Assembly (NCBI GenBank): GCA_946480445.1 | Contig: CAMLJN010000014.1 | Span: 1 to 64,000 of the forward strand | DNA length: 64,000 nucleotides | Reading direction: 5' to 3' | From: an uncultured Buttiauxella sp. | Lineage (GTDB): Bacteria; Pseudomonadota; Gammaproteobacteria; Enterobacterales; Enterobacteriaceae | The notes under the pieces: model-generated | Seen by the model: only the letters and a program-made list of their open reading frames with translations | Told to the model about the DNA's origin: nothing | Databases searched by the model: none | Program-made: the position numbers and the translations under genes | In this document: piece after piece, positions 16,231-26,345 of the stretch | Layout of the letters: each line of letters starts with the position of its first letter | Position numbering within the stretch: position 1 is the stretch's first letter

Positions 16231-16860
16231 ATGATTGCCGTTGCCTTAGTAGACGATCACGTAGTGGTGCGCTCCGGTTTCGCACAGCTTTTAAGCCTTG
16301 AACCCGATATGCAGATTTCCGGGCAGTTCAGTTCGGCCGCTGAGGCATGGCCTGCGCTTATCAGAAATCCTCCGCATGTCGCGGTACTTGATGTTGCTAT
16401 GCCCGATGAAAACGGCCTGAGCCTGTTAAAACGCCTGCGCCAACAGCATCCTGGATTCCGCGCCATCATTCTGAGCATTTACGACACCACGGCCTTTGTA
16501 CAAAGCGCGCTGGATGCAGGAGCCAGCGGCTATCTCACCAAACGCTGCGGGCCTGAAGAGCTGGTGCAAGCCGTTCGCACGGTCGGGATGGGGGGCCATT
16601 ATTTATGCGCCGATGCGCTACGGGCCTTGCGTCACGCGGGGCAGCCCGCGAAAGTGCTCGAAGGGCTGACGCCGCGCGAACGCGAGGTCTTCGACCTGCT
16701 TATCAAAGGCGAAAGCGTACGCAATATTGCCGAACAGCTCGCGCTGAGCCACAAAACGGTACATGTCCATCGCGCCAATATCCTCGGCAAGCTGCAGTGT
16801 GAAAGCACTATCGATCTGGTGCATTTCGCCCTCGACCACCAGCTGTTAACCGGACACTGA
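16231..16860 (+). CDS. UhpA-like response regulator
   Basis: About 209 residues: receiver domain (residues 1-120) with phosphoacceptor Asp54 in VAVLDVAMPD and acidic pair DDH near 9-10, and a LuxR/FixJ helix-turn-helix near the C terminus (LTPREREVFDLLIKGE...KTVHVHRANILGKL). It resembles E. coli UhpA (196 residues) but clearly diverged, so it is a paralogue. ATG 16231 gives MIAVALVDDH, matching the UhpA N terminus; ATG 16219 adds four residues. Its stop is directly followed by the ATG of the kinase gene. It should activate the downstream uhpC-like/afuABC genes in response to external sugar phosphate. Confidence 0.85.
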   Translation: MIAVALVDDHVVVRSGFAQLLSLEPDMQISGQFSSAAEAWPALIRNPPHVAVLDVAMPDENGLSLLKRLRQQHPGFRAIILSIYDTTAFVQSALDAGASGYLTKRCGPEELVQAVRTVGMGGHYLCADALRALRHAGQPAKVLEGLTPREREVFDLLIKGESVRNIAEQLALSHKTVHVHRANILGKLQCESTIDLVHFALDHQLLTGH

Positions 16861-18401
16861 ATGGCTCGCTGCTGGCGTCATCTGCTGCTCTCGTTGTTTA
16901 TCGTCTTTGCCTGGGGACTGGGTTGGCTTGCGCTGTGGACCATCAGCTTTTACCTCACCCATAATGGCCAACAGGCGGCCCTGTTGCTACCTCAGGGGGT
17001 GCATCTTGCCCTGCTGATTGTGTTGCATCGTCGTTACTGGCCCGCTCTGTTTGCGCCGGTTATCGGCTTATCAGGCTGGCTTACGCACCAGCAGCTACTG
17101 ACCGAAGCGATCATGCTGCTCTCCCCGTTTCTTAGCGCGATCCCCGCCCTGTTTACACAACGCTACTGGCACCGTTTTACGCTTTACTGGCAGCGGCTGT
17201 CGCTACTGATGGCCGCCATTACCGGAGATGCGCTGCTGCACACTCTGGCCCTGTCGCCGTTTCAGGCCAGCACGGCTTCCCAGACTCTGCTGACGGCGTT
17301 TACCGGCGGCGTTTTACTGACACCCTTTGTCTATCTCATTTATGAGTATCTGCGCCAGCAGTACCTTGAAAATCTGCTTGCTCAGGAGACGCCGAATCCG
17401 CCCCTACGCACGTCACTGCTCATCTGGTGCAGCCTGTTTTTCATCATCGGCGTTGGCGCGCAGATGGTGCTCTCACCGGAAATCGAACGCCTGTTGCTGA
17501 TTGTAGTTTTCCTGCCCAACGTCGTTATGGCCTATAAGTTTGGCTGGCAGGGCGGCGTGCTGGCGGCATTACTTGGCAGCATGATGATCACCCTCGCGAG
17601 GCAAATCGGCAGCGGCTTTAATGGCCTGATGGAGATGGAGCTGTTTTTGTCCACCCAGGCGCTGCTGGGGATCGGTCTGGGCATCGCCATCAGCCGCCAA
17701 CAGCATCTGGCCAACAATCTGCATCGCTATCGCCTGCGCCTTGAGGTTGAACTCCAGGCACGACGCGAGCTGATGGAACAGCTGGTTCACGCCGAGGAGG
17801 ACACCCGCAAAGACCTCGCCCGCGAGCTACACGACGAAATTGGTCAGAACATTACGGCTATTCAGATCCAGTCTATGCTGGTGAAACGTACCGCCAGCGG
17901 CGATGCTGCCACGCAGGCCGCCGAGCAAATCAATCAGCTGGCGCAGCGCATCACTTTTCTACTCGCCAGCTTCTGCGTCAGCTTCGCCCTCCCGTGCTGG
18001 ATGAAATGTCGCTTGAGAAAGCCCTCCACCACCTTGTTGAGGAGCTTGCCTTTACCGAGCGAGGCATAATCTGCCGCTTTAGCTGGGATCTGCCCGGCCA
18101 GCCCGCCAGCAATACCGTCGTTTTTACGCTGTATCGCCTGATGCAGGAATTGCTGAACAATATCTGCAAGCACGCTCAGGCAAGCCTTGTGGAGATCTCT
18201 CTGACTTCCTATGAACAAGGTGTTTGTCTGGAAGTGCGGGACGATGGGATTGGCTTAGCCGGTGCCGCACGAGGCGGATTCGGTTTACAGGGTATCGGTG
18301 AACGCATCCGCGCTTTAGGCGGTGAGCTGCTGATTGAGGGCCAGTCCGGCACCCGGGTAATTGTTAACCTGCCCACACTTTTTCAACAAAGTCAGGACTA
18401 A
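16861..18401 (+). pseudogene. UhpB-like MASE1 sensor histidine kinase, single-base frameshift
   Basis: Codons from 16861 encode eight or so membrane helices (MASE1 type, residues 1-285) and the dimerisation/phosphoacceptor segment ARELHDEIGQNITAIQIQ. The frame fails at TTTT 17955-17958; adding one T restores QRITFSTRQLLRQLRPPVLDEMSLEKA and the kinase C-terminal ATPase domain with N box LLNNICKHAQA and G box DDGIGL, ending at 18401. The repaired protein would have 513 residues (E. coli UhpB 500). As written, the product stops at 18069 without an ATP-binding domain. Since tpx and afuB have similar homopolymer shifts, sequencing error is quite possible. Confidence 0.85.
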
Positions 18402-18488
18402 CCAGGAATAAGTCTTAGCGGCCTAAAACCTTATCTCATCCCCTTTTTATCACCCTTTCATATAGTCGTTGTCACCAGGAGAAATCAC

Positions 18489-19817
18489 ATGATCGCTGAG
18501 CAAGCCCCTGGCCGGGATTACCGCTACTGGCGTCCCAGGTTACTGATTACCATGGTCGTCGGCTATGCCGCTTTCTATCTGACGCGCAAGAGCGTGAGCT
18601 TTGTGCTTCCGGCGATGCAGCTCGACCTTGGCCTGAGCAAAAGTGATATCGGTTTGCTGGGCACCCTGTTTTATCTGGCGTACGGGCTGTCGAAATTTGC
18701 CGCCGGGCTATGGCACGACAGGCGCGGGCAGCACTGGTTTATGGGCGTTGGCCTGCTGGCTACGGGCGTGATGAATATTCTGTTCGCTTTCGGTACCAGC
18801 CTGACGATACTGCTGGTTATCTGGACGCTGAACGGTTTTTTCCAGGGCTGGGGCTGGCCGCCCTGTGCAAGATTGCTGACCCACTGGTACTCGCGAAATG
18901 AGCGCGGCTTCTGGTGGGGATGCTGGAATACCTCCATCAATCTTGGCGGTGCGGCGGTGCCGCTGATTTCTGCCCTGATGGCGCTGTGGTTTGGCTGGCA
19001 GGCGGCATTGTTTGTACCGGGCGCGCTCGGGATAGCTATCGGCATCTGGCTTTGCCGCCGTTTGATCGGCACACCGGAGGAAAAAGGCTTGCCTGCGGTT
19101 GGCGTCTGGCGTCATGACCCGCTTGAGATGCGTCAGGTGCAGCTAAGCCCGCCCATGACGCTCTGGCAAATGTTTCGCAGCACGGTGCTGCAAAACCCGA
19201 TGATTTGGCTACTGGGCGCCAGTTACGTCCTGGTCTATCTCATTCGTATCTCGCTTAACGACTGGGGCAATATCTGGCTGGCGGAAAGCCACGGCGTCAA
19301 CCTGCTCAGCGCCAACGCTACGGTGATGTTGTTTGAGATGGGCGGTCTCTTCGGAGCCCTGTTTGCAGGATGGGGATCTGATTTGCTGTTTCGCGGCCAG
19401 CGCGCGCCGATGATTTTGCTCTTTGCGCTCGGGCTGTTTGTGTCCGTTGCCGCCCTCTGGCTGTCGCCTGTGCACCACTACGCGCTGCTGGCAATGTGTT
19501 TTTTTACCATCGGTTTCTTTGTGTTTGGCCCACAGATGCTAATAGGCCTTGCCGCCGTGGAATGCAGCCACAAGCAGGCGGCGGGCAGCGTAACGGGTTT
19601 TTTAGGGCTGTTCGCCTATCTGGGCGCGGCGCTGGCAGGCTGGCCGCTGTCGCAGGTGATTGAACGTTACGGCTGGTCGGGAATGTTCGCCCTGTTAACC
19701 ATTGCCGCCGCGCTGATCGGATTTTTGCTGATGCCGCTTTTAATGGCGGGCATCAGCGCGAAGGACAGGAGTATCGGAGCCATGGATCCGGCTACCACCT
19801 TACCTCAGGACCCTTAG
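18489..19817 (+). CDS. UhpC-like MFS sugar-phosphate sensor/transporter
   Basis: A 442-residue twelve-helix major facilitator of the organophosphate:phosphate antiporter family. The family stretch is GYAAFYLTRKSVSFVLPAM near the N terminus and GWGWPPCARLLTHWYSRNERGFWWG in the first half. Its place beside uhpA/uhpB-like genes points to UhpC, which binds external glucose-6-phosphate and signals to UhpB. A gap of 87 bp before it, with a CACCAGGAGAAA ribosome site, may hold its own promoter. The afuA ATG follows after 9 bp, so it probably heads the transport operon. Confidence 0.85.
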   Translation: MIAEQAPGRDYRYWRPRLLITMVVGYAAFYLTRKSVSFVLPAMQLDLGLSKSDIGLLGTLFYLAYGLSKFAAGLWHDRRGQHWFMGVGLLATGVMNILFAFGTSLTILLVIWTLNGFFQGWGWPPCARLLTHWYSRNERGFWWGCWNTSINLGGAAVPLISALMALWFGWQAALFVPGALGIAIGIWLCRRLIGTPEEKGLPAVGVWRHDPLEMRQVQLSPPMTLWQMFRSTVLQNPMIWLLGASYVLVYLIRISLNDWGNIWLAESHGVNLLSANATVMLFEMGGLFGALFAGWGSDLLFRGQRAPMILLFALGLFVSVAALWLSPVHHYALLAMCFFTIGFFVFGPQMLIGLAAVECSHKQAAGSVTGFLGLFAYLGAALAGWPLSQVIERYGWSGMFALLTIAAALIGFLLMPLLMAGISAKDRSIGAMDPATTLPQDP

Positions 19818-19826
19818 GATAATAAT

Positions 19827-20858
19827 ATGAAACTGACCGTACTCTCTTCTCTGATTGCCGCAGGCGTAGCGCTAGCCACGCTTACAGGTACCGCGCAGGC
19901 CAAAGGTCGTCTGGTCGTGTATTGCAGCGCCACCAACGAAATGTGTGAAACGGAAACCAAAGCCTTCGGCGAAAAATACGCGGTGAAAACCTCGTTTATC
20001 CGCAACGGTTCCGGCAGCACGCTGGCAAAAGTAGATGCGGAAAAGAAAAATCCGCAGGCCGACGTCTGGTATGGCGGCACGCTTGATCCCCAGTCTCAGG
20101 CGGGAGAAATGGATCTGCTGGCCGCTTATCAGTCAGCTAATCTCAGCCAAATCATGCCGCAATTCCGCGATCCGGCTAAGCGTAAAGGTCATTACTCCTC
20201 TGCGGTCTACGTTGGCATTCTCGGTTTCGGTGTGAACACCCAGCGTCTGAAAGAGAAAAATCTGCCGGTGCCTAAGTGCTGGAAAGATCTGACGAACCCG
20301 ATTTACAAAGGCGAGATCCAGATAGCCGACCCGCAAAGCTCCGGCACGGCATACACCGCTCTTGCGACCTTCGCTCAGCTCTGGGGTGAGGACCAGGCCT
20401 TTGATTACCTGAAAAAACTCAACGGCAATATTTCTCAGTACACAAAATCTGGCATCGCACCGGCGCGCAATGCTGCACGCGGTGAAACCGCCATCGGCAT
20501 CGGCTTCCTGCACGACTATTCGCTGGAAAAAGAAAACGGTGCTCCGCTGGAGCTTATCTCGCCGTGCGAAGGTACAGGCTATGAAATCGGCGGCGTCAGC
20601 ATACTGAAAGGCGCGCGAAACATGGATAACGCTAAGCTGTTCGTGGACTGGGTGCTATCCAAAGAAGCACAGGAGCTTTCCTGGAAGAAAGGCAAGTCTT
20701 ACCAGATCCTGACTAACACCACGGCCGAAACTTCTCCGCTCTCTCTTAAGCTTGATGACCTGAAACTGATCAATTACGACATGGATAAATACGGTGCCAC
20801 CGACATGCGTAAGGCGCTGATCGGTAAATGGGTCAACGAAGTCAAAATGGGTAACTAA
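19827..20858 (+). CDS. afuA: AfuA, periplasmic sugar-phosphate-binding protein
   Basis: A 343-residue ABC substrate-binding protein with a signal peptide (MKLTVLSSLIAAGVALATLTGTAQA). It has the AfuA/FbpA-type fold segments VVYCSATNEMCETETKAF and DVWYGGTLDPQSQAGEMDLL. This protein was long annotated as an iron-binding protein; AfuA of Actinobacillus and Citrobacter rodentium was shown to bind fructose-6-phosphate, glucose-6-phosphate and sedoheptulose-7-phosphate. The Uhp-like genes upstream strongly support sugar phosphate rather than ferric iron. First of three transporter genes, following the uhpC-like gene by 9 bp. Confidence 0.88.
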   Translation: MKLTVLSSLIAAGVALATLTGTAQAKGRLVVYCSATNEMCETETKAFGEKYAVKTSFIRNGSGSTLAKVDAEKKNPQADVWYGGTLDPQSQAGEMDLLAAYQSANLSQIMPQFRDPAKRKGHYSSAVYVGILGFGVNTQRLKEKNLPVPKCWKDLTNPIYKGEIQIADPQSSGTAYTALATFAQLWGEDQAFDYLKKLNGNISQYTKSGIAPARNAARGETAIGIGFLHDYSLEKENGAPLELISPCEGTGYEIGGVSILKGARNMDNAKLFVDWVLSKEAQELSWKKGKSYQILTNTTAETSPLSLKLDDLKLINYDMDKYGATDMRKALIGKWVNEVKMGN

Positions 20859-20915
20859 CCCGCCCGCAGGTGACAACGTCACCTGCTCCTCTCTTTTTTG
20901 GCCGATGAGGCGCTT

Positions 20916-22995
20916 ATGTCTGAAACTTTACTTTTGCGTACCCCGCAAAAGCGGGACGCTATTCTCTGGTGGGTAGCGCTATGCTGGCTGGCCTTCGCCC
21001 TGCTGCCCAGCTGGAGCCTGGATTATGGCCTGTTTGAGTCCACCCGCGAGGAAGTGATTGCCGCTTACAGCTGGTCTGGATTCAACATCAGCCTGCTGTG
21101 GTATATCCTGCCTTCCCTCCTGCTCGTGCGACCGCTCAACGTTCAGGGCCCGGAGAATAAACAGCGGCACTACTTCGATGCCGGGTGGGCCTTGCTGTGC
21201 ATGATCTTTATCGTGATTAGCGCAACCCTGACCGAACGTGGCATGGGCTACGCCACGCTGGTGCTGTTTATTGCGCTTGGCATGGCGATCACCCTCGCCC
21301 TTACCCGCCTGGAATGGCTTGGCGGCGACAGCTTTGTTATTGGCTCCCTGGTGGCCATCGTTGCGCTGATTGGCGTCTTTATCGTCTGGCCAAGCGTGGC
21401 GATTTTTTATTCCCATGTTTACCAGCGACAGCGGCGAATTTGCCCCGCTGGCGTTTATGGCGGTACTCGGCCAGGCGCACATTGTTCAGGTCATCATAAA
21501 CTCCATCGGCCTGTCGGTTGCCGTCGGGATGGGCTGCACCTTCTTCGGGCTGGTGCTGGCGATTTACACTACCCGTATTGCTAAACGTAGCGCGATTATC
21601 GGCCGTATTTTCTCCATCCTGCCCATTGTTACGCCGCCGTTTGTGGTCGGGCTTGGCGTAACGCTGATGATGGGACGTTCCGGCTACCTCACCGAACTGA
21701 TGGTTGACTGGTTTGGCCTGACCAACACCAACTGGCTTTACGGCTTCACCGGCATCTGGCTGGCGCAGGTTCTCGCCTTTACGCCGATGGCGTTTATGAT
21801 CCTCGACGGCGCAATCAAAACGATTCACCCGTCGCTGGAGGAAGCGTCTTACACCTTGCGTGCGACGCGCTGGAAAACATTTAAGGGTGTCTTTCTGCCG
21901 CTGCTTAAACCCGCACTGGCCAACGCCTTCCTGATCGTTATCGTGCAGTCGCTTGCCGACTTCAGTAATCCGCTGGTGCTCGGCGGTAACTTCGACGTGC
22001 TGGCCACGCAAATCTATTTCTATATCACAGGTTCGCAGCTCGATTATCAGGCAGCCAGTACGCTCGGCGCCTTCCTGCTGCTCTTCTCGCTGATGGTGTT
22101 CTGCATTCAGTATCTGTGGATTGGCAAACGCTCTTACGTCACGGTTTCAGGTAAAGCTAACCGTGGCGACGTGCAGCCTCTGCCGGTCACGCTGGTGTGG
22201 ACGGTTATCGCGCTGCTGGCTGTCTGGATTGCCTTTAACGCCCTGCTTTACGGCAGCATTTTTTACGGCAGCTTTACGGTGAACTGGGGGGTGGACTATA
22301 CCCTGACGCTGGATAACTTCATCAAGCTGTTCGGCCAGGGTATGAGCGACGGAGCATGGCCTTCACTTCTGGATACCCTGCTGTATGCGGGCATTGCGGC
22401 GCCGATTACCGCGTTCTTCGGCCTGCTCATCGCGTGGATCGTCGTACGTCAGCAGTTCCGCGGCAAGAAGACCATCGAGTTCACCACCATGCTGTGTTTT
22501 GCCGTACCGGGTACCGTGGCGGGCGTCTCTTATATCCTCGCGTTTAACAGCGCGCCGGTCTACCTGACGGGCACCGCCGCCATAGTGATTATGTCGATGG
22601 TCATGCGCAACGTACCGGTTGGGATCCGCGCAGGCATAGCCGGACTTGGGCAGATTGACAAGTCGCTGGATGAGGCTTCGCTGAGTCTGCGGGCAGGTTC
22701 CCTGCGCACTATCATCAATATTCTTCTGCCCCTGCTGCGCCCTGCCATTCTTTCCGCGCTGATCTACAGCTTTGTACGCGCCATTACCACGGTTAGCGCA
22801 ATTGTCTTCCTGGTCACGCCGGATACCCGCGTGGCAACGGCCTACATTCTTAATCGCGTGGAAGACGGTGAGTACGGCGTGGCGATCGCCTATGGATCAA
22901 TTCTGATCGTTGTGATGCTGACGATTATCTTCATTTTTGACTGGCTAATTGGCGAAGCGCGTATCTCCCGCTCGAAAGCCAAAACCACCTCGTGA
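20916..22995 (+). pseudogene. afuB: AfuB, ABC permease, single-base frameshift
   Basis: A fused-type permease of about 692 residues with two FbpB-like halves, each with the EAA loop (second: EASLSLRAGSLRTIINILLP). The frame from 20916 (MSETLLLRTPQ) breaks at the run of six T at 21403-21408; removing one T gives WPSVAIFIPMFTSDSGEFAP and an intact protein ending at 22995. As written, the first product ends at 21584 with only the N-terminal helices, and the second piece has no clear start. The reading before and after is otherwise undamaged, which favours a recent event or sequencing error. It would form the membrane channel of AfuABC. Confidence 0.85.
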
Positions 22996-23009
22996 GTAGG
23001 GAGTAAACC

Positions 23010-24059
23010 ATGACACAACCTCATTTTGTAGAACTGCGCGGCGTCACGAAACGGTTTGGCACTAACACCGTCCTGGGTGGCATCAATCTGGCTATTCCCA
23101 AAGGCGAGATGGTGACGCTGCTCGGCCCGTCCGGCTGTGGGAAAACCACGGTTTTACGCCTGGTCGCCGGGCTGGAAAAGCCGACCGAGGGACAAATTTT
23201 TATCGACGGCGAAGATGTGACGCACCGTTCCATTCAACAGCGCGACATCTGCATGGTCTTCCAGTCCTATGCCCTGTTTCCGCATATGTCGTTGGGCGAT
23301 AACGTGGGCTATGGCCTGAAAATGCTGGGCACGCCGAAAGCAGAAATAAAAGCCCGTGTGAAAGAAGCGCTGGCGATGGTCGACCTGGCGGGTTTTGAGG
23401 AGCGCTTTGTGGATCAGATTTCTGGCGGCCAGCAGCAGCGCGTGGCGCTGGCCCGCGCGCTTATTTTAAAACCAAAAGTGCTGCTGTTCGATGAGCCGCT
23501 CAGTAACCTTGATGCCAACCTGCGCCGCAGTATGCGCGACAAAATTCGCGAGTTGCAAAAGCAGTTCAACATAACCTCGCTGTATGTGACTCACGATCAA
23601 AGCGAAGCCTTCGCCGTGTCGGATACGGTGCTGGTGATGAACAAGGGGGAAATTATGCAGATCGGCAGCCCGCAAATGCTCTATCGCCAGCCGGCTTCAC
23701 GCTTTATGGCAAGCTTTATGGGCGATGCTAACGTTTTTCCGGCAACCTTCGGCAACGACGCTGTTGAGATACACGGCTATCGCCTGCCGCGTCCTCCGCA
23801 GCTGACAGTTACGCAGCTGCAAGGCACGGTGGGCGTGCGTCCCGAAGCAATCACCCTGAGTGAACAAGGCGAGGAAAGCCAGCGTTGTGTAGTGCGTCAT
23901 GTCGCCTATATGGGGCCACAGTATGAAGTAACGGTGGAGTGGCATGGACAGGCTCTGCTTTTGCAGGTCAACGCAACCCGCTTACAGCCTGACGTAGGGG
24001 ATAATTACTATCTGGAGATTCATCCTTACGGCATGTTTATGCTGGTGGATGCGGCGTGA
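23010..24059 (+). CDS. afuC: AfuC, ABC transporter ATP-binding protein
   Basis: A 349-residue ATPase: Walker [10 protein letters not shown] near residue 39, signature [15 protein letters not shown] near 136, Walker [13 protein letters not shown] near 159, and H-loop [10 protein letters not shown], followed by a C-terminal TOBE-like domain (residues ~240-345). It powers the AfuABC sugar phosphate importer at the inner membrane face. 14 bp after afuB, ribosome site TAGGGAG. All motifs are intact, so the operon has lost no ATPase function. Confidence 0.92.
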   Translation: MTQPHFVELRGVTKRFGTNTVLGGINLAIPKGEMVTLLGPSGCGKTTVLRLVAGLEKPTEGQIFIDGEDVTHRSIQQRDICMVFQSYALFPHMSLGDNVGYGLKMLGTPKAEIKARVKEALAMVDLAGFEERFVDQISGGQQQRVALARALILKPKVLLFDEPLSNLDANLRRSMRDKIRELQKQFNITSLYVTHDQSEAFAVSDTVLVMNKGEIMQIGSPQMLYRQPASRFMASFMGDANVFPATFGNDAVEIHGYRLPRPPQLTVTQLQGTVGVRPEAITLSEQGEESQRCVVRHVAYMGPQYEVTVEWHGQALLLQVNATRLQPDVGDNYYLEIHPYGMFMLVDAA

Positions 24060-24065
24060 GCAACA

Positions 24066-24094
24066 GGGTGGATAACCATGACGCTTATCCACCC
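24066..24094 (+). terminator. Hairpin after afuC
   Basis: GGGTGGATAA (24066-24075) pairs perfectly with TTATCCACCC (24085-24094), starting 6 nt after the afuC stop. No T run follows; it may stabilise the mRNA end. Confidence 0.55.
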
Positions 24095-24111
24095 AACCTC
24101 AAACTGTGCTG

Positions 24112-24152
24112 GATAAAACAAGGCGCTTAGTTTTACGAAACAAAAGCGCCTT
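24112..24152 (-). terminator. Terminator of the sopB-chaperone operon
   Basis: On the minus strand AAGGCGCTT (24152-24144) pairs with AAGCGCCTT (24128-24120), followed by GTTTTATCC, 7 nt after the chaperone stop. Confidence 0.7.
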
Positions 24153-24158
24153 AGCCCC

Positions 24159-24512
24159 CTATAAGTGCCCTGGAACCTCTTGTTTCATAAGCTGGTTTGC
24201 GCTTTGAATCAGCAGCTCAAGACCAGCGAGAAGTTCATCATCGGTGCTCGCTGGAAGCAGGCGATGCAGCGCCAGTAAAGCGGTATTATCTTCATCAACG
24301 CCGATAACAATCGGGCCTGCATAATTAATGCGTAAATAATAGTGCAACAGATTAACATCGTCAGTGAGCGTTGCAAAAGGGCAACACATTTCCAGACCAC
24401 TTTCAGATTCACTGAAATAGATCGTCAACTCGTCATCAACTTTAATAAGGGGTTCATCCCCCGGCTCAGCTAAACCTAAGGCATCGTACAAACGGGATAA
24501 TAAATATGACAT
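24159..24512 (-). CDS. SigE/PipC-like type III secretion chaperone (CesT fold)
   Basis: A 117-residue acidic protein starting MSYLLSRLYDALGLAEPGDEP. It shares length, charge and the pattern LLxRLYDALGL...LEMCCPF...LLHYYLRINYAG..IGVDEDNTALLALHRL with Salmonella SigE (PipC), the dedicated chaperone of SopB. Class I T3SS chaperones of this fold are acidic homodimers that keep an effector partly unfolded for secretion. Its start is 9 bp after the stop of the SopB-like effector on the same strand, the same order as sopB-sigE in Salmonella. No frameshift. Confidence 0.88.
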   Translation of the reverse strand: MSYLLSRLYDALGLAEPGDEPLIKVDDELTIYFSESESGLEMCCPFATLTDDVNLLHYYLRINYAGPIVIGVDEDNTALLALHRLLPASTDDELLAGLELLIQSANQLMKQEVPGHL

Positions 24513-24521
24513 ATTAACTCT

Positions 24522-26168
24522 TTAAGAAGATACACACGAAGACAAGCCTTTCACAGATGCCCAGACCGCGGAGTTACCAATTCTTTTTCTGAGGGAAAGA
24601 TTAATCATATCTGGCCATAAATTCTTCAATACTTTATTTCCGGCCCCACAGGTATTCATCTTCTGAATTTCCAGGTTTCCGCTATTCAAAAGAACATTCT
24701 GGAATATGTTACGGCCTTCATTATCAGGTATTGAGCCTGGCAGGCTCGATTTCATCCCCTGATGCAAGGAGATAGCCTCACGCTTTATTTCCGCATCTAA
24801 CATACCAGTACGGTCCTTTCCACTCTTGCAATTCCAACAAGGGACTGCTTTTATTTCATGCGCCAGCATAGAAATTCTCTGGGCTAATTTGTAAGGTTCA
24901 TTGCCATCTTTATGATGGAGTTTATCCTTCCAGATGGCTTCAATCTGTTGCTTTAGCTCAGTGACTCTTTGTGCGTTTTCAGGCTGTGTGGCTAAATATT
25001 CCTCAACCCAGCGGGATAATTGCTCCATGCCTGTAACATTATACTTATCTGATTTAGTGTTACCAAAACCAAATTTTAGCGCAAGCTCGTTCACTCCGAC
25101 GTTAAAGGCTGCAACTTGAGGTCTGATGTTTACAGTCTGTAACTTACCCTCGCTGTCCCTTACTTTGATTTTCACAATCTCGGTTAATGAGCGCCAGGCT
25201 TGCATCTGGTCGTCAACCATAGAGGCTTCTTCACCAAATATATTTGTTGCCGTAAGTAATCCGGTAGAGACTATTTTCAGATCAACAATTTCATTATTTA
25301 ATGCACGAGCAAGCAAATCTGGTTTACTGAACAGCGCAGCACTCAGCACTTCTTTGGCTCTGTTTTCAGCCCCCTCTTTGCGCTTACAGGGATCTTTCTC
25401 ATGGTAAGGGGAAAGCACACCGTGACGTATGCCGCTGAACAGCGTCTTTGACGCTCCATTCTCACTGACACAAAGGCTGGACTGCCATAGGTTAGTAGCA
25501 TGGACGGTATTCAGAGTATCTCCACTGCATACCCCTTTGCCATTGTAAGCATTCTCAAATATGTCATGATGGCACAACTTCATCTCTGCGCCTGGAATTT
25601 GTGTACTGGTGTAGGTATGCTGTTTATGTGTGATGGTATTATCAAAAGTCGTCCAGGATTTGTTATTAAGATAGTTAACCTGTGCTTCTTTATACGCGGC
25701 CACCGCCGCCACATATGCTTGCCTGGAAGATAGTTTGTTTTGTTGCTTCAAAACACCGGCAATGCGACTAATCACTTTGCCTTTTATGGCTTTCGCCGCG
25801 GCTAAATCTTCTTTTGTTGGCAGCCCATTACCATCGAGTTTGGATATAGCAATTTGCTTATTCATTGCTATAAGTACTGGATCTTCTGAGTTCAGGGCTT
25901 TACTGGCAATATTTACGATTTCACACTGATAGTCATACATGCTGCGTAATGAGAAATCTGTACCCCTTCGAATATTAAACTCATCATTCAAAAATTTTTT
26001 TGGTATTTCTGCACTCGCCTTAGCTGGTTTTTTTCCTTGTCCACAAAATATCTGCCATCCTTTAAAGAGGACAGTTTTAACCTGTTCGGATAGTGTTTTA
26101 ACAGAAAAAGGTACTGCTTTGATAGGGCCCAATGGTGGGAAACAGCTGAACATAAATTTTGATACCAA
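24522..26168 (-). CDS. sopB: SopB/SigD/IpgD-family inositol phosphate phosphatase, type III effector
   Basis: About 548 residues. The phosphatase signature C-x5-R is seen as [13 protein letters not shown] (catalytic Cys ~447, Arg ~453). Other SopB stretches: [66 protein letters not shown] and NSGNLEIQ. Known members (Salmonella SopB, Shigella IpgD) are injected through a T3SS and hydrolyse phosphoinositides at host membranes; their N-terminal third binds Cdc42. The gene is AT-richer than its neighbours afuC and dbpA, an acquisition sign. The start is unclear: TTG 26168, ATG 26153, or an upstream ATG (26200) in another frame. Confidence 0.92.
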   Translation of the reverse strand: MVSKFMFSCFPPLGPIKAVPFSVKTLSEQVKTVLFKGWQIFCGQGKKPAKASAEIPKKFLNDEFNIRRGTDFSLRSMYDYQCEIVNIASKALNSEDPVLIAMNKQIAISKLDGNGLPTKEDLAAAKAIKGKVISRIAGVLKQQNKLSSRQAYVAAVAAYKEAQVNYLNNKSWTTFDNTITHKQHTYTSTQIPGAEMKLCHHDIFENAYNGKGVCSGDTLNTVHATNLWQSSLCVSENGASKTLFSGIRHGVLSPYHEKDPCKRKEGAENRAKEVLSAALFSKPDLLARALNNEIVDLKIVSTGLLTATNIFGEEASMVDDQMQAWRSLTEIVKIKVRDSEGKLQTVNIRPQVAAFNVGVNELALKFGFGNTKSDKYNVTGMEQLSRWVEEYLATQPENAQRVTELKQQIEAIWKDKLHHKDGNEPYKLAQRISMLAHEIKAVPCWNCKSGKDRTGMLDAEIKREAISLHQGMKSSLPGSIPDNEGRNIFQNVLLNSGNLEIQKMNTCGAGNKVLKNLWPDMINLSLRKRIGNSAVWASVKGLSSCVSS

Positions 26169-26345
26169 CTGGATATAGGATATATTCTTATTTCCTGCAT
26201 GATGCGGGATTTAAGGATAAATAACTTTCAAAAAATGCTCTTTTGATACCGCTGATTGCTTATGAAAGAATGAAAGGGACGACGCCAGCCTTCGCTCCCC
26301 CCCCGCTGCGGGAGTATAAGCAGAAGCGTCATCCGCACTTATATA

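Noticed and set aside
17955..21408. Homopolymer runs as phase-variation switches for the afu genes
   Set aside because: Runs of four to six bases are too short for efficient slipped-strand switching; error or simple mutation is more likely.
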